From JAVVHH01 sp963848035 (GTDB lineage Bacteria > Pseudomonadota > Alphaproteobacteria > Acetobacterales > Acetobacteraceae), in assembly GCA_963848035.1 (NCBI GenBank), contig CAWKCD010000001.1:3410001-3474000 (forward strand): a stretch of 64,000 bases of DNA, read 5' to 3'. Position numbers and translations under genes: made by a program. This document shows, piece after piece, positions 34,660-43,061 of this stretch (its first letter is position 1; every line of letters starts with the position of its first letter). Below the pieces are notes generated by a model. The model made no database searches, was not told the DNA's origin, and saw only the letters and a list, made by a program, of their open reading frames with translations.

Positions 34660-35088
34660 TCAGCGTGCGCCGCCGCGCTGGAACAGCACGGTCGCGGAGC
34701 GCAGGACGCGGGACTGGTAGTCCTGGTTCAGGGCCGGCGTATGGGAATGATAATTGCCGACCGCGCGCATGAGGTCGCCGCCGGTCTCGTCGAGGTAGAT
34801 CCGCATGATCAGCCCGGCGGCGGCGATGTTGAAGCAGCTCCGCTCGAGCAGGCGCACGCGAACCTCGGCTTGCGGCAGGTGCGTGTAGTTCGAGAGATAT
34901 GGCAGCCAGATCGTGTTGATCTGCATCACGCCGAGATCGTGGCTGCCATTGGCGTTGGGGTGGACGAGCCCCGGGGCGCCGCCTTCGACGCGTTGGATGG
35001 CGGGCAAGACCCGCGGCGGCAGGGCGTAGATCTGCGCCACCAGAGCCATGCAGGGCAGGAAGGGGATGGCCATTGCGTTTGCGTTCAT
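34660..35088 (-). CDS. lytic transglycosylase (SLT family), T2SS-associated
   Basis: A 142-residue small lysozyme-like peptidoglycan transglycosylase with an N-terminal hydrophobic export signal (MNANAMAIPFLPCMALVAQ). The catalytic Glu lies in AIQRVEGG (Glu35), followed by HPNANGSHDLGVMQINTIWLPYL (the GxMQIN motif), CFNIAAAGLIMRIYL and VGNYHSHTPALN. Such specialised enzymes accompany T2SS, T3SS and T4SS loci and open the cell wall for machinery assembly. It is the first gene of the E-F-H run. The ATG at 35088 is preferred because it starts the signal peptide directly. Confidence 0.88.
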   Translation of the reverse strand: MNANAMAIPFLPCMALVAQIYALPPRVLPAIQRVEGGAPGLVHPNANGSHDLGVMQINTIWLPYLSNYTHLPQAEVRVRLLERSCFNIAAAGLIMRIYLDETGGDLMRAVGNYHSHTPALNQDYQSRVLRSATVLFQRGGAR

Positions 35089-35203
35089 AACAGAGCGGAT
35101 GCGCGGCGTCACGCCATCACGGCCGGATTCACGATTTCTGCGAACTGTCACGCCCGGCGAGCGGCCGTCCCGCTAGTCACGACGAACTGAATAGGTCCAG
35201 ACG

Positions 35204-37352
35204 ATGGGGAGCAATCGATCGATGTCGCGTTCGAAGTGGTTGAGGACGGGGGGTGTCGCGCTCGGCGTGATCGCGATGCTGTCGAACAGCACGGCTGCGT
35301 TGGCGCAGACGGCGCCGACGACCCTGACGTTGCAGCAGAAGATCGCGCTGCTGCAGCAGAAGGTGAAATACGTCTTCGTGATCTTTCATGAGAACGAGTC
35401 GTTCGATCACTTCTTCGGAACGTTTCCGGGGGCGAACGGGCTGTTCAGCGCGCCGGCCGGGGCGACGCCGGGCAACCAGACCGCCGGCTTCACGCAGCGC
35501 TACCTCGATACCAACCTGAACGTGGTCACGCAGACGCCGTTCCTGATGCCGCAGGCGGTCCAGACGCGCCGCTGGCGCCATCGTGCCGGTGTATCCGGCA
35601 GACCTCGTCTCGGTCGACCATAGCCACCAGGGCATGGCCAACGACCTGAACGTCGACCCGACGACGCTCGTCGCCGCGAACGATCGTTACGCGATGAACC
35701 AGGAAGGGCTGACGACCGACGGCAGCGGCAACATCGTCAAGAACACCGGCGCCAGCCCGACGGCGGTGACGCTTGGCGCAGAAGCAGCAGGCCGAGACGG
35801 TGTTGAGCCATCTCGACTGCGACACGATCCCGTTCATGTGGTATTGGGCCAAGAACTTCGCCCTGTTCGACAATTTCCACCAGACGATCGTCGGCCCGTC
35901 GACGCCGAACGCGATCGCGATGATCGCCGGGCAGTCGGGTGAGACGCAATGGGCGCTGCATCCGACCCAGGGCGCGACGGTGACCTACGCCAACCCGGCT
36001 TTCCCCAGCGTGAAGGGCGCGCTCGTATGGTTCGACGGTCGTCGGCAACTCCAACGCGTTCGTGCCGATCGTCGCCGATCCGGGACCGTTCCCCGGCTCG
36101 CTGAAGGACCCGAGCGCGGTCAAGCCGCCGTACAATTTCGACGAGAACGCCGCGAACCCGACGCTGAACCTGACCTTCGCGTCGCAGCCGCTGTCGTTCA
36201 TGGGGTCGAACATCGGCACCATCATCCAATCCGACCAGAACCCGCGCGCCGACCTGATCGACGTGCAGCACGACATCTTCACCATCGCGGCGAAGAACAA
36301 GGTGGTGAACTGGGGCTGGTATCAGCAGGGCTTCAACGGCCACGACGCCTCGGACCCCTATGAGCCGCAGGGCACCGGAACGCCGAACCCGACCAACAAT
36401 CCGGGCCTCTATACCGGCTACATCCTGCACCATAACGGGCCGCAATATTTCGGCTATCTGGCCGACAACACCAACGTGCTGGCCAACAACCTGCATGGCG
36501 CGCAGGATTTCATCGATGCGGTGAAGGGCCGGACGCTGCCGGCCAATGGCGGCGTGTTCTACTATCGCGGCGGCTACAACAACAATCTCGGCCTGGTGCC
36601 GGTCGATCCGACGCCCGCGATCCAGCACTCGTTCCTGGGCGGCGACGACCATCCGGCGTATTCGGACCACCAGATCTCCGAAGCCTTCGCGGCCGAGGCG
36701 ATCAGCGCGATCGCGAACAGTCCGTATTGGAACCAGAGCGCGATCATCGTCACGTATGACGAGACCGACGGGTTCTACGATCACGCGCCGGTGCAGCAGC
36801 GCAGCAAGTTCGCCGACGGCTCGATCCTGGCCGGCGGCCCGCGGATCCCGACGATCGTGATCTCGCCCTGGTCGCTGCAGGGCACGATCTCGCACCAGTA
36901 CAGCGAGCATGGTTCGGTCATCAAGTTCATCAACGAGCTCTACAACTTGGTGCCGCTGGCGCAACCTGCCGGACGAGGCGCGGGCCCGCTTCCTCGGCAA
37001 CACACGGCTGGGTCAGGCCAATCTCGGCCCGTCCGACGACCCGCTCAACAATCTCGGCGACCTGACCGAGGCGTTCGACTACTCGCGCATGCAGGCCAAC
37101 AACCCGATCTCGCCGGCGGCCGCGACCTTCTCCGACAGCCAGATCAGGACCCTGCCGCATCTGGCGACGGCGAGCTATTCGCCGAACGGCTACACCAACG
37201 GCGCCTGTGCGGCGATCGGGATCCTGCCGACCGACTTCCCCTCGGTCTCGGCTTACCAGGCGGGGCGGCCGATCGATCCCTACCCGGTGGACGTGAACCC
37301 GCGGCCTTCGCAATCGCCGGGCACGCCGACCTCCGGCAGCTGGACACCCTGA
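35204..37352 (+). pseudogene. secreted PF04185-type phosphoesterase (phospholipase C / acid phosphatase like), frameshifted
   Basis: A predicted exported phosphoesterase of ~714 residues once four single extra bases are removed (near 35569, 35773, 36037 and 36962). The N-terminus has a signal peptide (hydrophobic residues ~15-33, ending AALAQ). Next is KYVFVIFHENESFDHFFGTFPG, the conserved metal/nucleophile block of phospholipase C-like phosphoesterases. Later conserved segments are PVYPADLVSVDHSHQGM, DCDTIPFMWYWAKNFALFDNF, NKVVNWGWYQQGF and GGDDHPAYSDHQISEAF. IIVTYDETDGFYDHAPV, IPTIVISPWS and SQYSEHGSVIKFINELYNL-type motifs follow. It lies within the T2SS locus and is the natural candidate for a T2SS substrate (inference). 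A strong hairpin follows the stop. Confidence 0.82.
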
Positions 37353-37362
37353 CACACTCCCG

Positions 37363-37389
37363 CGGAGGGCAGCGTCGTGCTGCCCTCCG
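37363..37389 (+). terminator. hairpin after the phosphoesterase gene
   Basis: Perfect 11-bp inverted repeat (37363-37373 and 37379-37389, 5-base loop), 10 bases after the stop and before the next gene's start at 37407. No T-run follows; it may attenuate rather than fully stop transcription. Confidence 0.6.
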
Positions 37390-37406
37390 TAACAGTCGAG
37401 TTGATA

Positions 37407-38414
37407 ATGCTTCGTTATCTACCCATCGCCCTCGCGTTGCTTGCCGTCACCTGTCAACCCGCCGCCGCGCAGACTCTCGACGCCGTCCGCGCAACCGGCC
37501 ATCTCGCCTGCGGCACGGTGGAATCGGCCGACGATTGGAACAGCGCCGACCAGCATGGCGACCTCTCCGCGATGGGCACCGAGATCTGCCGCGCCGTCGC
37601 CATCGCGATCTTCGGCGAGCGGGCGCAGGTGGAGGTGGTGCGGTATCCTGCCGAACCCGAAGCGCTGGCTGCGCTGAAATCGGGCGCCCTGCCGCTCGCC
37701 GTCGGCGTGTCGCCGGGCGCGGAAATCGCGGTCCAATACGGCGTCGCATTCGGGCCGGCGATCTTCTACGACACGCAGCGTTTCATGGTGCTGCGCCAGG
37801 CCGGCCTGAATTCGGCGGCGGACCTGCGCGACAAGCTGATCTGCGCGATGAACAACACGCCGTCCGAGCGCATGCTGCGTGACGAAATGACGGCGCGGGG
37901 CATCGGCTACGGGCTGCAGGCGCATTCGGAACAAGGCGAGATGGACGCGTCGGTCGCGGTGGCGCGCTGCGATGCGGGATCCGCGCTCGAGACCCGGCTG
38001 GCGGATTCGCGCGCCGACTTCCCCGCCAACGCGCCGCCGTTCGTGTTCCTGCCGGAGCGGTTCGGGCTGTTCCCGGTGGTGCCGGCGTATCGGTATGGCG
38101 ACCAGAAATTCGCGCTCATCGTCGATGCGACGATCAACGCCCTGATCGAAGCCGAAGCGCTCGGCATCACCCGCGACAATGTCGGCGCGGCCCGGGCGCG
38201 GACGGACATGCGGGCCGAGCGTTTGCTCGGTCGTGATCGGACCGTCGCGCAGGCGCTCGGCCTGGCGCCCGATTGGGCGGCGCAGGTCATCGCGAACACC
38301 GGCAATTATGGCGAGATCTTCGAACGGGCGGTTGCCAAACCGTTCCGGATCGAACGTGGCCTGAACGCGCTTTGGACATCGGGCGGACTGATCCACCCGA
38401 TGCCGCTGCAATAA
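37407..38414 (+). CDS. periplasmic substrate-binding protein (amino-acid ABC transporter type)
   Basis: A 335-residue exported solute-binding protein with a cleavable signal (MLRYLPIALALLAVTCQPAAA before QTLDAVRATGHLACG). The opening TLDAVRATGHLACGTVESADDWN and the central AALKSGALPLAVGVSPGAEIAVQYGVAFGPAIFYDTQRFMVLRQAG resemble the extracellular solute-binding family 3 (general amino acid AapJ-like). So do LRDKLICAMNNTPSERMLRDEM and PERFGLFPVVPAYRYGDQKF. No permease or ATPase genes are adjacent, so it may be an orphan that works in sensing or secretion rather than uptake. The ligand cannot be told. It lies between the phosphoesterase and a PEP-CTERM gene, probably in one transcript. Confidence 0.78.
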   Translation: MLRYLPIALALLAVTCQPAAAQTLDAVRATGHLACGTVESADDWNSADQHGDLSAMGTEICRAVAIAIFGERAQVEVVRYPAEPEALAALKSGALPLAVGVSPGAEIAVQYGVAFGPAIFYDTQRFMVLRQAGLNSAADLRDKLICAMNNTPSERMLRDEMTARGIGYGLQAHSEQGEMDASVAVARCDAGSALETRLADSRADFPANAPPFVFLPERFGLFPVVPAYRYGDQKFALIVDATINALIEAEALGITRDNVGAARARTDMRAERLLGRDRTVAQALGLAPDWAAQVIANTGNYGEIFERAVAKPFRIERGLNALWTSGGLIHPMPLQ

Positions 38415-38428
38415 CCCGAGGAGAGATC

Positions 38429-38995
38429 ATGTCGCTGCACAAGACGCTTTTGGCTGCCGCCGTCGCGGCGGTCGCCGCCACTGGCGCGCACGCCACCACC
38501 TTCGATCTCGGCGGCTCGATCGGCGCGATGCCGACATTCGCGATCACCGCGGGCGGGTCGACCGCGACGTTCACCTCGCCGACGGGGAACGGTTTCGTGG
38601 TGCAGGCGACGTCGGGCCTGCTCGATTTCTCGCCGGCGCTGGTGGACAACAATTTCTTCGGCACCGACACCCTGACCATCAGCTTCTCCAAGCCGGTGGC
38701 GGACCGGATCCTGATCCCGTTCGCGATCCTGGACGCGTTCGGCAGCGGCGACACGCTGACGGCGACGACGAATACCGGCCAGTCGATCACGTTCGGGACT
38801 TCGCCGAGCGGGCTGGCGTTGGGCGAGCCGGAAGGAGCGGTCAAGTTCGTGCCGACCAGCGCGATCAGCTCGCTGACGCTGTCGAGCTCGCTCGCCTTCG
38901 CGATCGGGAACGTGGACGTGCCGGAGCCGATGTCGCTGTCGCTGCTCGGGATCGGGCTGGTCGGCCTGGCCGCGTCGCGGCGCCGCGTTCGCTGA
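38429..38995 (+). CDS. PEP-CTERM sorting domain protein
   Basis: A 188-residue exported protein with a signal peptide (MSLHKTLLAAAVAAVAATGA), a beta-rich Thr/Ser/Gly-rich body and a C-terminal PEP-CTERM tripartite signal: VPEPMSLSLLGIGLVGLAA then SRRRVR. Such proteins are recognised by an exosortase, anchored and processed, and often become part of an extracellular matrix. No exosortase is visible in this window. The ATG at 38429 follows GAGGAGAG closely. No conserved catalytic residue is visible in the body. Confidence 0.88.
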   Translation: MSLHKTLLAAAVAAVAATGAHATTFDLGGSIGAMPTFAITAGGSTATFTSPTGNGFVVQATSGLLDFSPALVDNNFFGTDTLTISFSKPVADRILIPFAILDAFGSGDTLTATTNTGQSITFGTSPSGLALGEPEGAVKFVPTSAISSLTLSSSLAFAIGNVDVPEPMSLSLLGIGLVGLAASRRRVR

Positions 38996-39011
38996 AGGGC
39001 TGGAACGTGGG

Positions 39012-39037
39012 GGGCGCGGCTTGCAGCCGCCGCGCCC
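39012..39037. terminator. GC-rich hairpin between convergent genes
   Basis: A 9-bp inverted repeat (39012-39020 and 39029-39037) lies between the PEP-CTERM stop and the convergent gspL stop at 39047. Its position suggests a bidirectional terminator. Confidence 0.5.
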
Positions 39038-39046
39038 TACTTGTGG

Positions 39047-40090
39047 TCAGGGCCGAATTTCGGTCCTGATCGTGAAGGCTTCCGCGCCGTTGAACTCGTT
39101 GCGGGTCACCGGCGCGGCGAAGACCGGATCGCGGAATGCGGGATCGGCGGCGAGCGCCGGGATCAGCCGCGCGGCGGCGGCGGATTGGCCGGTGAGCGTC
39201 AACGCACGGTCACGCAGCATGATGTTGAATAGAGATGTGTTGTCCGGCAGCACGTCGGTGATCGCGGCGAGGATCCGCAGCGTGTTGCCGACCCGTGCGG
39301 CTTCGGCGGAGACGACGTCGGCGCTTGCGGCGCGTTCGGTCAGCCGCCGCCGGAAGCCTTCGGCCAGGTCGACATCGGGCCGCAGCATCGCGATCTGCGC
39401 ATCGAGCCTATTCTGGGCCTGCTCCTGGCGGATGAACGGCGCGGCGACCGCGCACGCGGCGGCGACCGCGAAGAGCGCGCCCGCGGCGGCGAGCGGACGG
39501 GCGCCGCGGCGGGCCGGGGCCGGCCCGCTCAAGGGTACGACCACCGCCGGGTCGGCGGCCGACGCCAGCAGCGTCGGCGAGAGGCCGGCGGCCGCCAGCG
39601 CGTCGAGCGCGGCGGCGATGGCGGCCTTCGGCACCAGGCGCAGGCGCAGCAGGAGCCTGCCGCGGGCACGGTCGCGTTCCTCGATCTGCCAGCTCCAGAA
39701 CACCGCCTCGGCCGGGAACGGGGTCAACCGGTCCATCTCCCAGCGCAGCGCCGTGTCGAGCCCGCGTTCGGCCGCGAGCGGCAACGTGACTTGCTGCTCG
39801 AGCAGCAGCCGGGGCGGCAGGATCAGACGGATGATGCCGCGCCGGGCGGCGCCGATCGCTGTCCGCAATGTGGCCAGGCCGGTGTCGTCGAGGGTGAAGC
39901 GGCCGAGTTGGGTGGCGCGGCCGCCGCGGCGGCGCGCGACGTCGAGCGCTTGGCGCTGGCCGGGGCGCGTTTCCGCCCAGGTGAGGAGGACCGCATCGCC
40001 GGTCTCGTGCGGCGAGCGCTTGCGGCGCCATGACGGCGGGAGCAGCTCCAGCAGCTGGCGCGCCCACCATTCGAGAAACACGCTGATCAT
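39047..40090 (-). CDS. gspL: type II secretion protein GspL (PilM/PilN-like)
   Basis: Bitopic inner-membrane T2SS protein that binds GspE on the cytoplasmic side and GspM on the periplasmic side. From ATG 40090 (GGAG 6 bases upstream) the 347-residue product has an actin-like cytoplasmic domain. This includes LPPRLLLEQQVTLPLAAERGLDTALRWEMDRLTPFPAEAVFWSWQI and RGRLLLRLRLVPKAAIAAALDAL. A TM segment follows (around residues 196-218), then a PilN-like periplasmic domain (VGNTLRILAAITDVLPDNTSLFNIMLRDRALTLTGQS). It is inverted with respect to its small secreted-protein neighbour and separated from gspM by 8 kb. Confidence 0.88.
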   Translation of the reverse strand: MISVFLEWWARQLLELLPPSWRRKRSPHETGDAVLLTWAETRPGQRQALDVARRRGGRATQLGRFTLDDTGLATLRTAIGAARRGIIRLILPPRLLLEQQVTLPLAAERGLDTALRWEMDRLTPFPAEAVFWSWQIEERDRARGRLLLRLRLVPKAAIAAALDALAAAGLSPTLLASAADPAVVVPLSGPAPARRGARPLAAAGALFAVAAACAVAAPFIRQEQAQNRLDAQIAMLRPDVDLAEGFRRRLTERAASADVVSAEAARVGNTLRILAAITDVLPDNTSLFNIMLRDRALTLTGQSAAAARLIPALAADPAFRDPVFAAPVTRNEFNGAEAFTIRTEIRP

Positions 40091-40190
40091 CGCACACTCC
40101 TGCCGCGGCGCCGCGATTGCCGCGTGACATTGTAATCCAATCCGCGACGCCCGACAGTGAGAGTTCGGCGCCGGACGTGGAGAGGGCACA

Positions 40191-40511
40191 ATGAAGCGGA
40201 TCGGGATGCTGGCGGCGTTGCTCGCGATGCCTCATATGGCTGCCGCCGAGCTCGACCGGCCGGTTTGCAGCCGTCAGGGGGTCATGGAGCGTCTGGAGGC
40301 GATGCTCCGCGCGGCCGGGCGGCCGATGTTGCTGGATCCGGTGGCCGGCGAGATTTCCGCCGGCACGGGGCGGCTGGTGCATTGCGCCGTGCGCGGGCAG
40401 ATTTTGGGTTACGACACCAATCAACATGGGATGCAGCCGATCGATGCCATTTTCGTCGTCAGATACGCGCTCGAACTGCGCCAAAACGGCATCTTCCTCC
40501 ATCTCGAATAG
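40191..40511 (+). CDS. small exported protein of unknown function in the T2SS locus
   Basis: I do not recognise this 106-residue protein. It has a signal peptide (MKRIGMLAALLAMPHMAAA) and a small body with two cysteines (PVCSRQGVMERLEAML and RLVHCAVRG), which could form a disulfide. The body continues LGYDTNQHGMQPIDAIFVVRYALELRQNGIFLHLE. Size, export and location directly upstream of gspG are compatible with a T2SS accessory such as a pilotin, but nothing in the sequence proves it. It is divergent from gspL, and its 3' end overlaps the assigned gspG start region. Confidence 0.65.
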   Translation: MKRIGMLAALLAMPHMAAAELDRPVCSRQGVMERLEAMLRAAGRPMLLDPVAGEISAGTGRLVHCAVRGQILGYDTNQHGMQPIDAIFVVRYALELRQNGIFLHLE

Positions 40512-40953
40512 GCGCCCCTCGATCTCGACGAGGCGCCGGGGCGGGACACGCCAGGCCGGGTTCACGCTGCTCGAAATCCTGGTCGTGGTCGCGATCCTGG
40601 GACTGCTCGTGTTCCTGGTGGCGCCGGCGGCGCTGCGCCAGCTCGGCGGCGCGCGGACGTCGATCGCCAAGCAGTCGATCGAGCGGCTGGCTTCGGTGCT
40701 CGACATGTACAAGCTCGATGTCGGCAGCTATCCGTCGTCGGACGAGGGGCTGGGCGCGCTGAACGCCAAGCCGAGCAATGCGGCCGGCTGGAACGGGCCC
40801 TATCTGAAGGGCGACACGCAGCCGCTCGACCCGTGGAACCACGCCTATACCTACCGCAACCCGAGCACCCGGCCCGGCCGCGAGTTCGACCTCTGCTCGC
40901 GCGGGCCGAATGGGACGGCGACGGATGCGGCGGGCGGGCTGATCTGCAACTGA
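40444..40953 (+). CDS. gspG: major pseudopilin GspG
   Basis: Major T2SS pseudopilin. The prepilin site is RQAG then FTLLEILVVVAILGLLVFLV. Typical GspG features follow: LDMYKLDVGSYPSSDEGLGALNAKP, GWNGPYLKGDTQPLDPWNHAYTYRNPSTRPGREFDLCSRGPNGT, including the calcium-site region. The start is awkward: no ATG, GTG or TTG occurs in frame close to the processing site, so the ATG at 40444 gives a leader of ~38 residues overlapping the preceding gene. An unusual start codon or a sequence error near 40510 may explain this. Confidence 0.85.
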   Translation: MPFSSSDTRSNCAKTASSSISNRRPSISTRRRGGTRQAGFTLLEILVVVAILGLLVFLVAPAALRQLGGARTSIAKQSIERLASVLDMYKLDVGSYPSSDEGLGALNAKPSNAAGWNGPYLKGDTQPLDPWNHAYTYRNPSTRPGREFDLCSRGPNGTATDAAGGLICN

Positions 40954-41027
40954 CGGTGTCACGCAAACTTCGCGCGCCAAGCGAACGACTGCGTGTCAGA
41001 GAAGCGCCTTCTTTGCGGGAGACTTCG

Positions 41028-41294
41028 ATGCGCCCTCTGTTTGCCGCCCTCATCCTCGTTGCTTTTCCGCTCGCGTTCGCCGGGCCTGCCAGAGCCGCCG
41101 ATACGGTCGCGGCTTGCCAGGCGCGGCAGGGCGAGCTGGCCAAGAAGGCGACCGACTTCAAAGGCGACGCCATGGTCAAGCGGATCATCCAGGCCGACCT
41201 CGAGCGGGCGACCCGTGAGCTGATCGAGGGCGATGCGGACGAGTGCATGGAAGCGTTGGATCACGCGACCAAGCTGCTCAACGGCCAGACCTAA
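41028..41294 (+). CDS. small periplasmic protein of unknown function in the T2SS locus
   Basis: An 88-residue protein not recognised as a known family. The ATG at 41028 is preceded by GGGAG. A signal peptide (about 23 residues, ending GPARA) is followed by a short helical domain: DTVAACQARQGELAKKATDFKGDAMVKRIIQADLERA..., ending EGDADECMEALDHATKLL. It has two cysteines at opposite ends of the mature domain. It is 8 bp from the convergent gspK stop and 74 bp downstream of gspG. Small all-helical periplasmic proteins at this position recall GspS-type pilotins, but this is only a suggestion. Confidence 0.65.
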   Translation: MRPLFAALILVAFPLAFAGPARAADTVAACQARQGELAKKATDFKGDAMVKRIIQADLERATRELIEGDADECMEALDHATKLLNGQT

Positions 41295-41302
41295 CCGGGG
41301 CG

Positions 41303-42076
41303 CTATTGCGGGCCGGTCACCCAGTCCAGGATCGTCCAGGGACGACCGGTGGGGGACGGGCCGAAAAGGATGACGGCCGAGCGCTCGGCGCGGGAGCCGT
41401 CGGGGCCGGCCGCTTCTGCGATGATGCGGAACACATTGCCGCCCTCTCCCGAGCGGGCGGGGATCCCGAGATCGCTCAACGCGGCGCGCACGATCGGCGG
41501 GGCGAACGCCGGCTCGGGCGGACGGTCGGTGAACAGGGTGAGAGCGGGCAGCAGCGCGTCGTAGAGGGCTGGCGTCATGCCGAGCACGTCGCGCAGCTCC
41601 GCCAATGATTCGAACGGCGCGCCGGGCGGCCCGTAGTCGAGCCCGGCGGCGCGATAGGCGGCGGTCTTCAGGCCGGCGAGCTGGGCGGCCTGGCCCGGCG
41701 TGCGCCAGTCGGCGATGGCGGCGGCGATACGGACCGCTTGCGCCGGGTCGGCGCCAACGCGCTGGAGCAGGGCGCGCAGCAGGTCCGCGGTGGCGGTGTT
41801 CGGGTTGACGAGGCCGGCCAGGCTGATGATCCGCACCGCGACCACGGCGTCGCCGAGCCGCAGCTTGAGCGGGGCGGTGGCCGTGGAGGCGCGAAGGAGG
41901 CCGAACAGCGCGCTGTTGATGCCGCCATCGGCCGCGGCTTGCAGCTTGGCGGCGTTGCGCAGGTTGAAGGTGAGATGGCTGTCCGAGCGGGCGACGCCGG
42001 CCAGGGTCAGGAACAGGATCGAGACCGGCACCAGCGTCCACAGCACGATCAACAGGGCGAAGCCGCGCCGCCTCAT
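41303..42076 (-). CDS. gspK: minor pseudopilin GspK
   Basis: The largest minor pseudopilin, at the pseudopilus tip. The 257-residue protein begins MRRRG then FALLIVLWTLVPVSILFLTL; GspK lacks the usual Glu5, as here. The helical insert region (GLVNPNTATADLLRALLQRVGADPAQAVRIAAAIADWRTPG) and later ELRDVLGMTPALYDALLPALTLFTDR are characteristic. It overlaps gspJ by four bases in the K-J-I-O order on the minus strand (transcription O, I, J, K). Confidence 0.93.
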   Translation of the reverse strand: MRRRGFALLIVLWTLVPVSILFLTLAGVARSDSHLTFNLRNAAKLQAAADGGINSALFGLLRASTATAPLKLRLGDAVVAVRIISLAGLVNPNTATADLLRALLQRVGADPAQAVRIAAAIADWRTPGQAAQLAGLKTAAYRAAGLDYGPPGAPFESLAELRDVLGMTPALYDALLPALTLFTDRPPEPAFAPPIVRAALSDLGIPARSGEGGNVFRIIAEAAGPDGSRAERSAVILFGPSPTGRPWTILDWVTGPQ

Positions 42077-42651
42077 TGCCCGATCGCCTCACGGGAAGGG
42101 GCGATCTCGATCGGCGGCCAGCGGCGGCGGTCGTCGGTGAAGCGCAGCGTCACGCGGATGAGTTGCGGCAGCCGCTCGCCCTGCCAGGTCGAGGCCCAAG
42201 CGACGCCGTTGAAATAAGCGATGTCGAGCGATTTGATCCCGGTGAGGAGCAGGAGATCTTGCGGCTGCGGCGGGGGGCCGAACGGGACGACGTGCCGCCG
42301 CTTGGTCCAGCGGAGGCGAAGCTGGTCGCCGCTGAGGAGGAGCCGGGCATCGACGCGTTCGCGCTCCCCAGTGGGCGAGTTCGCCAGTTCGGAGACGAAC
42401 GTCACGTCGCCGGCCGTGCCGCGGAAGGGCGGCGGCTCGGGGAAGAAGCCGGGGTCGGCCTTGGCGATCAGTTGCCGCAGGGCGCGGTCCACGGCTTCGA
42501 GGTCGCCGTGACGGTCCTGGACCTGTTGCTGCGTCGCGGTCGCGCGCAGGCCGAAGGCGACGCCCTGGTCGAGCAGCACGATCACCAGGCCGAGCACGGC
42601 AACCGCGATCAGCAGTTCGAGCAGCGTGAAGCCGCGCCGGAGGGCGATCAT
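42073..42651 (-). CDS. gspJ: minor pseudopilin GspJ
   Basis: A 192-residue minor pseudopilin starting at ATG 42651: MIALRRG then FTLLELLIAVAVLGLVIVLL. It shows LEAVDRALRQLIAKADPGFF and LRLRWTKRRHVVPFG, then IKSLDIAYFNGVAWASTWQGERLPQLIRVTLRF, the conserved GspJ end. It overlaps gspI and gspK by four bases each. Confidence 0.93.
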   Translation of the reverse strand: MIALRRGFTLLELLIAVAVLGLVIVLLDQGVAFGLRATATQQQVQDRHGDLEAVDRALRQLIAKADPGFFPEPPPFRGTAGDVTFVSELANSPTGERERVDARLLLSGDQLRLRWTKRRHVVPFGPPPQPQDLLLLTGIKSLDIAYFNGVAWASTWQGERLPQLIRVTLRFTDDRRRWPPIEIAPSREAIGQ

Positions 42652-43061
42652 GGTGCGGCGCCCGCGGCCGGGCCGAGCAGCCGCGTTTCGAGCGTCACGG
42701 ATTGTTCGCCGCGCGGGCCCTTCCAGGAAATGCGGACGGAGCCCGCGAACAGCGACGTGCCGGCGGCGTAGGCGGAGCGCTGACCTTGCTGCGCACGGGG
42801 AGGCTCGGCGGTCGCGAGCGGCACCACGCGCGTGTGCCAATGGTAGCCGCCGCCATCGTCGCCCTCGCGATCGCCGGGCGCCGCGCCGGTGGCCGACAGC
42901 GCCGCGAGATGGGACTGGGCCCGCGACAGGGCGTTCTGCATCGCCAGCGACGAGCCGGTCAGCTCGAGCGCCGCCGCGCCCTCGCGATACAACACCAACA
43001 GCGCCGGCAAGGCGATCGCGAGGGCGACCATGACCTCGAGCAGGGTGAAGCCGCGGCGCAT
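42648..43061 (-). CDS. gspI: minor pseudopilin GspI
   Basis: A 137-residue minor pseudopilin: MRRG then FTLLEVMVALAIALPALLVLYR, with the processing site after Gly4. The body contains LAMQNALSRAQSHLAALSATG and the closing VRISWKGPRGEQSVTLETRLL, as in GspI. Its start shares a base with the upstream prepilin peptidase stop, so the two are tightly coupled. Confidence 0.9.
   Translation of the reverse strand: MRRGFTLLEVMVALAIALPALLVLYREGAAALELTGSSLAMQNALSRAQSHLAALSATGAAPGDREGDDGGGYHWHTRVVPLATAEPPRAQQGQRSAYAAGTSLFAGSVRISWKGPRGEQSVTLETRLLGPAAGAAP

Noticed and set aside
37407..38414. A complete amino-acid ABC transporter operon
   Set aside because: Only the binding protein is present; neighbours are a phosphoesterase and a PEP-CTERM gene, with no permease or ATPase.
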